Assembly (NCBI GenBank): GCA_022564455.1
Contig: JADFLK010000150.1
Span: 1-5,915, forward strand
Reading direction: 5' to 3'
Source of the DNA: Bacteroidota bacterium
GTDB taxonomy: Bacteria; Bacteroidota; Rhodothermia; Rhodothermales; Rubricoccaceae
Length of the DNA: 5,915 nucleotides
The position numbers and the translations under genes are program-made. Position 1 is the stretch's first letter; each line of letters opens with the position of its first letter. The notes under the pieces are model-generated. The model had not been told where the DNA came from, made no database searches, and saw only the letters and a program-made list of their open reading frames with translations. Below, in pieces: positions 1-4,600 of this stretch.

Positions 1-89
1 GGATCAGGGCGCTGCGAGAGCATGTCGTCCTGGGCGAAAACGGGTGACGCAGCAAAGCGAAGGGCGAGGAGAAGTGAAGTCGTATGCAT
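1..89 (-). CDS. N-terminus of a probable exported protein (partial, runs off the left edge)
   Basis: Reading the minus strand from the ATG at 89 gives 29 open codons to the window edge. The residues resemble a Sec signal peptide: a short start (MHTTS), a hydrophobic stretch (LLLALRFAA) and a small-x-small end (SPVFA) followed by QDD, which would be the mature N-terminus. An Arg inside the hydrophobic core and the lack of a basic n-region are atypical. An in-frame ATG 14 codons upstream (129-131) would add MISRSF and supply a basic residue, but it would bury the hydrophobic segment deeper. The gene lies in the same direction as the toxin-antitoxin operon, 65 bp beyond the toxin stop. No mature domain is visible, so no function can be given. 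It could be a chance open frame, since only 89 nt are seen. Confidence 0.42.
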   Translation of the reverse strand, partial: MHTTSLLLALRFAASPVFAQDDMLSQRPD

Positions 90-154
90 GGTGGGATTGT
101 CAAGATGGGCCACAAAACTACGCGAAATCATTTGAACCGCGTGTTGGCCAGGCT

Positions 155-421
155 TCACTTCTTCCGGTACGCCTTGCTCCGATGATCGATTACAACAACC
201 AGAATGATGAGCTCCTTGTCTCGTATTTCGTAGATCACTCGGTATTTGCCAACGCGGATTCTGTAAAGCGGCTTCTTCTTCGATAGCTTCTTGCAGCCCG
301 GCGGCCGAGGCGTCTCGCCAAGGGCGTGAATGGAAGCCTTGATCTTCTCGCGGCGATTTTTCGGGATGCCTCGTAGAGACTTGGAGGCGCTACGCTTGAT
401 CGAAAGCGAGTAGGTGGGCAT
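155..421 (-). CDS. RelE/ParE-superfamily toxin of a type II toxin-antitoxin module
   Basis: This 88-residue basic protein has the usual length and layout of the RelE family: an N-terminal strand (YSLSIKRSASKSL), a Lys/Arg-rich helical hairpin (residues 12-35), a PRPPGCKKL turn (38-46), and the beta-sheet core LYRIRVGKYRVIYEI (52-66) followed by DHRSKAYRKK (79-88). Relatives of RelE cleave mRNA in the ribosomal A site using basic residues and a C-terminal Tyr. R54, R61, R81 and Y85 are the likely counterparts here, so the toxin looks intact; this is inferred from family pattern. It follows the antitoxin gene by 9 nt on the same strand and should be co-transcribed with it. No Shine-Dalgarno is seen before the ATG, so translation may be coupled to the antitoxin. 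A ParE-like gyrase poison is less likely but not excluded. Confidence 0.9.
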   Translation of the reverse strand: MPTYSLSIKRSASKSLRGIPKNRREKIKASIHALGETPRPPGCKKLSKKKPLYRIRVGKYRVIYEIRDKELIILVVVIDHRSKAYRKK

Positions 422-430
422 GTGGGTGAG

Positions 431-691
431 CTAGAGGCCACGCACAGCTTCTTCCCAGTCCAGAACGTCGTCCGATTTGTCCGCGAGCACCTTCAGCGCA
501 TCCTCCAGATCAATCCTGTCTTCCATTTCTTCAAGCAATTGCTCGAAGAGGTGGAGGTGTTCGATTGGGATGATAGCGGCGATTTCCTTTCCCCTCCGGG
601 TCAGGATCACGTGCTCGTGGCCGTAAGCGGCTCGGTTAAGGACATCAGAGAACTGGTTGCGTGCCTCTGCTGTTGAGAGGGCGTAAGACAT
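431..691 (-). CDS. Phd/YefM-family antitoxin
   Basis: This 86-residue protein begins with the typical Phd/YefM DNA-binding fold: STAEARNQFSDVLNRAAYG (6-24), HVILTRRGKEIAAIIP (27-42), then EHLHLFEQLLEE (44-55). The C-terminal part (56-86) is acidic and probably helical (DRIDLEDALKVL, SDDVLDWEEA), as expected for the segment that wraps around and neutralises the toxin. It is the first gene of a two-gene operon, the normal order for this class, and the RelE-like toxin follows 9 nt later. Family members repress their own promoter, more strongly when bound to toxin. The matching upstream sequence carries TGTACA-type sites that overlap the promoter. No Shine-Dalgarno precedes the ATG. The pairing with the toxin is secure; specificity towards this toxin is inferred from adjacency. 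Confidence 0.92.
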   Translation of the reverse strand: MSYALSTAEARNQFSDVLNRAAYGHEHVILTRRGKEIAAIIPIEHLHLFEQLLEEMEDRIDLEDALKVLADKSDDVLDWEEAVRGL

Positions 692-717
692 GGATGGTCG
701 CCAGTTGGTTGTATGCT

Positions 718-749
718 CAAATGTACATAAAGAACATTATAGCTGTCAA
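718..749 (-). promoter_or_regulatory. Bacteroidota-type promoter of the toxin-antitoxin operon (TTG-N21-TACATTTG)
   Basis: On the minus strand TTG (749-747) is followed by 21 nt and then TACATTTG (725-718). This matches the Flavobacterium-type consensus TTG-N17-23-TAnnTTTG. The -7 element ends 26 nt before the antitoxin ATG, leaving a short leader. The upstream element also reads as a perfect TTGACA, but no good E. coli -10 lies 16-18 nt from it. The TATAAT at 741-736 is only 2 nt away from TTGACA and cannot pair with it. Confidence 0.55.
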
Positions 750-757
750 GTACATTT
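719..757. promoter_or_regulatory. Candidate operator for the Phd/YefM antitoxin: AAATGTAC / GTACATTT inverted repeat
   Basis: Arms AAATGTAC (719-726) and GTACATTT (750-757) form a perfect 8-bp inverted repeat with a 23-bp spacer. The left arm contains a complete TGTACA (722-727) and the right arm AGTACA (749-754). TGTACA is the core recognition motif described for the YefM-YoeB operator of E. coli. The left site overlaps the -7 promoter element and the right site abuts the upstream TTG element, so binding would block transcription. Use as an operator is inferred. Confidence 0.55.
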
Positions 758-779
758 TGGCGCGATCCACCAAATTTGC

Positions 780-808
780 GCTGCAACGCCAAACAGAAGC
801 GTTGTAGC
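780..808. other. Long imperfect hairpin in the antitoxin-miaB intergenic region
   Basis: GCTGCAACGC (780-789) pairs with GCGTTGTAGC (799-808): ten base pairs with one G·T at 783/805, closing a 9-nt loop (CAAACAGAA). It ends 35 nt before the miaB ATG. No T-tract follows on either strand, so it is not a good intrinsic terminator. It may be a leader structure of the miaB transcript or a dyad binding site for a regulator. A shorter dyad, TTTGG-N9-CCAAA (756-774), lies just upstream. I find no convincing miaB promoter in the remaining sequence up to 843. Confidence 0.5.
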
Positions 809-843
809 TTGAAATCAACTGATACTGATAACGAATACGGTTC

Positions 844-2322
844 ATGCAGCCCATCGCCGATCTCGATGTCCTTCAACCTGTCTCATCCGCTCCGGATGTA
901 GCAGAGGGGATCGACGCGCCGAAAACGCTGGCGGCAACAGTAGACGCGCCCAATGGGCGGCGTGTTTACATCGAGACGTACGGCTGCCAGATGAACGTTT
1001 CGGACTCGGAGTTGGTGGCCTCAATTCTCCAGCAGGATGGCTACGGACTGGCCGCCACGGAGGACGAGGCCGATGTCATCCTCATCAACACGTGCGCCAT
1101 CCGCGAGAAAGCGGAAGACCGCGTGCGGGGGCGACTGGCGCGTTTCAGAGGGCGGAAGATCAAGAGTCAGCCCGATCTCATCATCGGTGTCCTCGGCTGC
1201 ATGGCCGAGCGCCTCCGCAGAAAGCTGCTGGAAGAGGAAGCGCTGGTGGACCTCGTCGTCGGGCCGGATGCTTACCGCGACCTCCCCCGTCTCTTGGCGG
1301 AAACCAAGGAAACCGGCCAAGCCGCCGTCAACGTGCATCTTTCCCGCGAGGAAACCTACGCCGACATCGCGCCCGTCCGGTACAACACCAACGGCGTCAC
1401 GGCCTTCGTGTCCATCATGCGCGGATGCGACAACATGTGCTCGTTCTGCGTCGTCCCGTTTACGCGCGGCCGCGAGCGCAGCCGCCCGGTGACGAGCATT
1501 CTCGCCGAGTGCGCGCAACTCGTCGACGAAGGCTACAAGGAGGTGACGGTGCTCGGCCAGAACGTAAACTCGTACCGCGTGGAGGAAAATGGTACCTCAG
1601 TGAGTTTTGCCGAACTACTCTACCGCATCTCACTCCTATCGCCGGAATTGCGCATTCGCTACTCCACGAGTCATCCTAAGGACTGCTCGGACGAACTGCT
1701 ACACGTCCACCGCGAGCGCCAGACCGTGTGCAACTTCATTCACCTGCCTGTGCAGCACGGCAACACGGAGGTACTCCGCCGGATGCGCCGCACGTACTCG
1801 CGTGAGCAGTATCTCGACCTCATCGAACAAGCTCGCAGCATCTTGCCTGATCTGGCTCTCTCGACCGACATTATCGCCGGGTTCTGCCACGAAACGGAGG
1901 AGGAACACGCCGACACGCTCTCCTTGATGGAGGCCGTCCGCTACGACCATGCCTTCATGTTCATGTACTCCGAGCGGCCCAACACGTTTGCTGCGCGCAA
2001 GTTTGAGGACGACGTGCCTGACAACGTCAAGAAGCGACGGCTTGCTGAAATCATCGAAATCCAGAACCGCGTCTCGCGCGAAAGGAACGAGCAGCGTATC
2101 GGCCGCCGCGAAGTGATTCTGGTGGAAGGCCCCAGCAAGCGCTCCGACGAGCAACTCTGCGGCCGCACGGATTCCAATCACATGGTGGTCTTCGATAGGC
2201 CCGAAGGCGTCTCGAAGGGAGACTACGTGGAGGTGGACATCACCCGTTGCACCTCGGCTACGCTGTTTGGGGACTTTGTGGGGAAGACGACGCTGGTGGA
2301 AGCAACGGCGGTTGCGGCCTAA
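844..2322 (+). CDS. miaB: tRNA-2-methylthio-N6-dimethylallyladenosine synthase (MiaB)
   Basis: This radical-SAM enzyme adds a methylthio group to i6A37 in tRNAs reading UNN codons. The 492 residues hold three domains. The N-terminal methylthiotransferase domain (about 40-165) has the auxiliary cluster cysteines C48 (YGCQMN), C84 (NTCAIRE) and C119 (GCMAER). The radical-SAM core (about 180-410) has C195, C199 and C202 in [15 protein letters not shown] domain (about 418-482) closes the protein. A 38-residue N-terminal extension precedes the catalytic domain; the ATG at 844 is kept because such extensions occur in Bacteroidota MiaB, but a later start is possible. Oddities: the usual LPVQSGS is LPVQHGN (301-307), GFxGET is GFCHET (346-351) and YSxRPGT is YSERPNT (375-381). 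It is the first gene of a tight series with three small genes. No Shine-Dalgarno is visible. Confidence 0.97.
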   Translation: MQPIADLDVLQPVSSAPDVAEGIDAPKTLAATVDAPNGRRVYIETYGCQMNVSDSELVASILQQDGYGLAATEDEADVILINTCAIREKAEDRVRGRLARFRGRKIKSQPDLIIGVLGCMAERLRRKLLEEEALVDLVVGPDAYRDLPRLLAETKETGQAAVNVHLSREETYADIAPVRYNTNGVTAFVSIMRGCDNMCSFCVVPFTRGRERSRPVTSILAECAQLVDEGYKEVTVLGQNVNSYRVEENGTSVSFAELLYRISLLSPELRIRYSTSHPKDCSDELLHVHRERQTVCNFIHLPVQHGNTEVLRRMRRTYSREQYLDLIEQARSILPDLALSTDIIAGFCHETEEEHADTLSLMEAVRYDHAFMFMYSERPNTFAARKFEDDVPDNVKKRRLAEIIEIQNRVSRERNEQRIGRREVILVEGPSKRSDEQLCGRTDSNHMVVFDRPEGVSKGDYVEVDITRCTSATLFGDFVGKTTLVEATAVAA

Positions 2323-2326
2323 ATAG

Positions 2327-2584
2327 ATGAACGGTTATACCCTTTCGCGCCATGCTGAGCATATGCTTGAGGAGAGAGGGATCAAACTTGACTGGCTGGA
2401 TTTTGCGATGCAGGATCCATCGATCGTCGAACCGGATCCGGTAGATTCAGAATTGGAGCATCGGTTACGGCGTATTCCGGAGTTTGGAAACCGGATTCTC
2501 CGTGTGGTAGTTAAGCACGGTGATCCCCCACTGGTTGTAACCGCTTTCTTCGATCGGTCTCGCCGAAACGATCCAAGACTATGA
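2327..2584 (+). CDS. DUF4258-domain protein, putative toxin-like partner of a DUF2283 protein
   Basis: This 85-residue protein shows the DUF4258 pattern: YTLSRHAEHMLEERGI (4-19) near the N-terminus, a middle DPSIVEPDPV (30-39), and a beta-hairpin RILRVVVKHGDPPLVVTAFFDRSRR (56-80). DUF4258 proteins are small, often genomically paired with small acidic partners, and have been compared with BrnT/RelE-like folds, but I know of no firmly established activity. The gene starts 4 nt after the miaB stop and its stop overlaps the start of the DUF2283 gene as ATGA, so it is translationally coupled. It looks less GC-rich by eye than miaB, which fits a later insertion into the miaB operon. Family assignment is good; a toxin role is inference. 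Confidence 0.8.
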   Translation: MNGYTLSRHAEHMLEERGIKLDWLDFAMQDPSIVEPDPVDSELEHRLRRIPEFGNRILRVVVKHGDPPLVVTAFFDRSRRNDPRL

Positions 2585-2781
2585 AACTTAGTATTGACCC
2601 GGATATCGACGCCGCATATCTGCGTCTCACGGATAAGCCAGTTGCAGAGTCGGAGGAAGTTGCTCCTGGGATCGTTTTGGATTTTGATGCGGAAGGGAAC
2701 GTGATTGGGATCGAAATCCTAGCTCTATCGCTGGACGACAAACGGCTAACCAGCGTCGAAATCGAGCCCAAAGCGGCCTGA
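2581..2781 (+). CDS. DUF2283-domain protein, putative antitoxin-like partner
   Basis: This 66-residue acidic protein is a near-complete DUF2283 domain: DPDIDAAYLRLTDKPVAESE (7-26), a central GIVLDFDAEGNVIGIEIL (30-47), and a short tail. The pattern Y-L-R-L, then E-S-E-E-V, then G-I-V-L-D-F-D, then G-N-V-I-G-I-E-I-L is diagnostic. DUF2283 genes commonly lie beside DUF4258 genes, which has suggested a toxin-antitoxin-like pair; the biochemical role is unproven. The start overlaps the DUF4258 stop (ATGA) and the stop overlaps the next start (TGATG), so all three small genes are coupled. No DNA-binding motif is seen, so self-regulation is not evident. Confidence 0.82.
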   Translation: MKLSIDPDIDAAYLRLTDKPVAESEEVAPGIVLDFDAEGNVIGIEILALSLDDKRLTSVEIEPKAA

Positions 2782-3107
2782 TGGTCATCTACGAAGTCAA
2801 CCTCACCGTAGACGCTGAGATTGCCGAGGACTACGCCGCGTGGCTAGGTCCGCACATCAAGGAGATTCTGAACCTGGACGGCTTTCTCTCTGCGGAGTGG
2901 TTTGAGGTTGAGACCGAGGATGAGGAGCACGTCCGTTGGTGCGTCCAGTACCGGGTGAAGGACAGAACGGCCCTCGAGACCTACTTCGTCGAGCACGCCG
3001 ACCGGTTGCGCGGCGACGGCCTCGAGCGCTTTGGTGGGCGGTTCACCGCCGAGCGAAGGATTCTGAGCCGATCCGCATCGATCGGGCAAGAAATCAGCCT
3101 TAATTGA
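2781..3107 (+). CDS. DUF4286 family protein (dimeric alpha-beta barrel-like, unknown function)
   Basis: This 108-residue protein matches the DUF4286 layout common in Bacteroidota: an opening strand VIYEVNLTVD (2-11), a helix IAEDYAAWLGPHIKEIL (14-30), LDGFLSAEWFEVE (32-44), a strand VRWCVQYRVKDRTALETYF (51-69), and a C-terminal helix and strand RFGGRFTAERRIL (83-95). The pattern suggests a ferredoxin-like alpha-beta barrel, the fold of small monooxygenase-like and dimeric sensing proteins, but no catalytic residues can be named. A short polar tail (96-108) lies outside the domain. The start overlaps the DUF2283 stop by one base, so it is the last gene of the miaB series. Function is unknown. 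Confidence 0.8.
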   Translation: MVIYEVNLTVDAEIAEDYAAWLGPHIKEILNLDGFLSAEWFEVETEDEEHVRWCVQYRVKDRTALETYFVEHADRLRGDGLERFGGRFTAERRILSRSASIGQEISLN

Positions 3108-3134
3108 GCACTCAGGCGTACCGATATGCTATTA

Positions 3135-3150
3135 TGGCAGTCTGTCGGCA
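3135..3150 (+). promoter_or_regulatory. Candidate sigma-54 (-24/-12) promoter of the activator gene
   Basis: TGGCAGTCTGTCGGCA keeps the invariant GG (3136-3137) and GC (3148-3149) exactly 10 nt apart, and TGGCA and GCA match the consensus TGGCACG-N4-TTGCA; the TT before GC is CG here. A start site near 3161 would leave about 14 nt before the activator ATG. No good TTG/TAnnTTTG or sigma-70 pair is seen in this 67-bp gap. If real, the activator could control its own gene. Confidence 0.4.
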
Positions 3151-3156
3151 AGACTG
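3138..3156. repeat. Inverted repeat CAGTCT-N7-AGACTG
   Basis: CAGTCT (3138-3143) and AGACTG (3151-3156) are perfect 6-bp arms around GTCGGCA. TGGCAG is also present as a direct repeat at 3135-3140 and 3155-3160. The dyad overlaps the candidate -24/-12 element. It could be a repressor site or a weak RNA hairpin after the DUF4286 stop; no T-tract follows, so it is a poor terminator. Confidence 0.4.
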
Positions 3157-3174
3157 GCAGATAGACTCCTCGGC

Positions 3175-4533
3175 ATGGATCGGCAGGCACTACAAGAACG
3201 GTTTGGGCTTCTCGGCGACGCACCGGCGTTTCGGCGAGTCGTTGAGCGCATCCGGCAAGTTGCGCCGGTAGATATCACGGTCCTGTTGGAAGGCGAGAGC
3301 GGTGTTGGGAAGGAACTTGTCGCCGCGGCCATCCACGGCCTGAGCCGCCGCAAGCACAAGCGGATGGTGGTCTTCAATTGTGGGGCCATCCCGGAAGGCC
3401 TCATCGAGAGCGAACTCTTCGGCGCGGAGAAAGGAGCATACACGGGGTCGGTAGAACGCCGGACGGGCTACTTCGAGGAGGCCGACAACGGTACGCTCCT
3501 CCTGGACGAGATTGGCGAGCTGCCGCTATCAGCACAGGTCCGGCTTCTTCGGGTGCTCGAAAATGGGACATTTAGTCGCGTGGGTTCCAGCAAGGAGCAG
3601 CAATCGGACGTGCGCGTCATCGCATCCACGAACAAGAACCTGGCGGCCGAGGTTCGTGCAGGCCGCTTTCGTGAGGATTTGTACTACCGGCTGTCGGCTG
3701 TCGTGGTTACGGTTCCTTCACTCAGGCAACGGCGCGAGGACATCCTGCCCATCTTCGAGCACTATCGGCACCGGTTCGCCCAGCAATACAACGCGCCCCG
3801 GCCTCAACTCACCTCCGGTGCCCGCGACCTGCTACGACGATACAACTGGCCGGGCAACATTCGCGAGTTGCGCAACGTGGCGGAGCAGACGGTCGTGCTG
3901 GGCCGAGGGGCCGAAGTTTCAGAAGACACGATTCGCCCGTATCTGCGAGGCGTTACGGCTGCTGCGGGCCTCACGCTGGCAAGCAAAGAGGCGCCCGGAG
4001 GGGAGGATCACCGGGAACGTGAGCTCATCTACCGAGCCCTGCTCGACCTCCGCGTAGAGATGCGCGAGTTGAAATCTCTGATCCAGCACGTGAGCGACGG
4101 AGGGGCAATAGCAACCGCGCCGGTGGTAGCGTCGGAGCCTCTGCCGGCCCCGACGTTCACCGACGACTCGTTTGCCGACGCACTCGTTGACGACTTGGGC
4201 GGCGCCTACAACCCGATTGAGAACGGCGGTGACGACGCGCTCTTCACCGACATCTCGGAAGCACCCTCCGACGAGGCTGACGGCGAGTCCACCGAAACCC
4301 ACGTTGCCGGGCTACTTCCTCCCGCGTCCGAAGAGTTCTCCAATAGCCTGGAGCAAGCGCTGGCCGGCGGAATCGACTTGCCTACTATGGAGGGAGCGGA
4401 GCGGGCGCTCATCGCGGAGGCCCTCAACCGCTTCGATGGGAATCGCCGCAAGACGGCTGAGGCTCTGGGGATTTCCGAACGGACGCTGTACCGCAAGATC
4501 AAGGAGTTTGAGGCTGAGGGAAGTGATGTTTGA
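3175..4533 (+). CDS. Sigma-54-dependent transcriptional activator without a receiver domain (AAA+ plus Fis-type HTH)
   Basis: This 452-residue bacterial enhancer-binding protein uses ATP hydrolysis to open sigma-54 promoters. It starts directly with the AAA+ domain (about 8-258): Walker A GESGVGKE (40-47), the sigma-54-contacting loop GAYTGS (87-92, usual form GAFTGA), Walker B LLLDEIGE (108-115), sensor I VIASTN (148-153), arginine fingers likely R166 and R172 in FREDLYYRL, and WPGNIREL (225-232). A Fis-type helix-turn-helix fills the end (about 408-447; RRKTAEALGISERTLYRKI). There is no phosphoreceiver, GAF or PAS domain, so control must come from expression or a partner protein, as for PspF. 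Unusually, about 145 residues (261-405) separate AAA+ from the HTH: a short helix (281-307), then a low-complexity acidic stretch rich in Asp, Glu, Ser and Ala. The lptE-like gene follows directly. The target regulon cannot be read from this window. Confidence 0.95.
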   Translation: MDRQALQERFGLLGDAPAFRRVVERIRQVAPVDITVLLEGESGVGKELVAAAIHGLSRRKHKRMVVFNCGAIPEGLIESELFGAEKGAYTGSVERRTGYFEEADNGTLLLDEIGELPLSAQVRLLRVLENGTFSRVGSSKEQQSDVRVIASTNKNLAAEVRAGRFREDLYYRLSAVVVTVPSLRQRREDILPIFEHYRHRFAQQYNAPRPQLTSGARDLLRRYNWPGNIRELRNVAEQTVVLGRGAEVSEDTIRPYLRGVTAAAGLTLASKEAPGGEDHRERELIYRALLDLRVEMRELKSLIQHVSDGGAIATAPVVASEPLPAPTFTDDSFADALVDDLGGAYNPIENGGDDALFTDISEAPSDEADGESTETHVAGLLPPASEEFSNSLEQALAGGIDLPTMEGAERALIAEALNRFDGNRRKTAEALGISERTLYRKIKEFEAEGSDV

Positions 4534-4595
4534 AAAGGGAAAAGGGGAAAGGGGAAAGGAGTCAGGGGTCGGGGGGCACGGGTCAGGGGTCGTTG
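4533..4595 (+). repeat. Nine-unit heptanucleotide repeat array between the activator gene and lptE
   Basis: Cut every 7 nt from 4533, the sequence reads AAAAGGG, AAAAGGG, GAAAGGG, GAAAGGA, GTCAGGG, GTCGGGG, GGCACGG, GTCAGGG, GTCGTTG. The 7-nt phase holds through two sequence families, an A/G type (units 1-4) and a GTCAGGG type (units 5-9). The array begins on the last base of the activator stop codon and ends 5 nt before the chosen lptE ATG. It resembles in kind the short tandem heptamer repeats known from cyanobacteria, though the units differ. Read from an ATG at 4526 it would encode a Gly/Lys/Glu-rich leader unlike any signal peptide. Confidence 0.85.
4565..4589 (+). other. Canonical G-quadruplex motif upstream of lptE
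   Basis: Four G-runs lie on the coding strand: GGGG (4565-4568), GGGGGG (4571-4576), GGG (4580-4582) and GGGG (4586-4589), with loops of 2, 3 and 3 nt. This satisfies G3+N1-7 and could form in DNA or in mRNA, 11 nt before the lptE ATG. Three more G-runs sit just upstream (4537-4554). Folding and effect are inferred. Confidence 0.6.
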
Positions 4596-4600
4596 ACCAC

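Noticed and set aside
3..47. Possible C-terminus of an upstream plus-strand gene (RALREHVVLGENG then stop)
   Set aside because: Only 14 codons are visible and the opposite strand has a more protein-like signal-peptide frame; nothing supports this frame.
114..142. Possible terminator of the toxin-antitoxin operon: ACGCG-N13-CGCGT followed by TTTT on the minus strand
   Set aside because: The stem is only 5 bp with a 13-nt loop and the T-run is offset and short, so it is too weak to call.
44..286. Plus-strand 80-codon open frame
   Set aside because: It overlaps the end of the clearly recognised toxin gene on the other strand, has no family pattern, and its composition looks random.
751..759. 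TACATTTTG on the plus strand as a Bacteroidota -7 element for miaB
   Set aside because: It has one extra T compared with TAnnTTTG and no TTG element at a suitable distance upstream.
759..779. Sigma-54-like TGGCGCG ... TTGC before miaB
   Set aside because: The GG and GC elements are 17 nt apart instead of 10, which rules out a -24/-12 promoter.
1021..1518. Long open frame on the minus strand opposite miaB (165 codons)
   Set aside because: It is the antisense shadow of the GC-rich miaB coding region and has no recognisable domain.
4172..4600. Extending the lptE frame upstream through the activator gene to give a 318-residue fusion
   Set aside because: The added part is an out-of-frame reading of the activator with no protein-like features; the lipoprotein signal at 4601 marks the true start.
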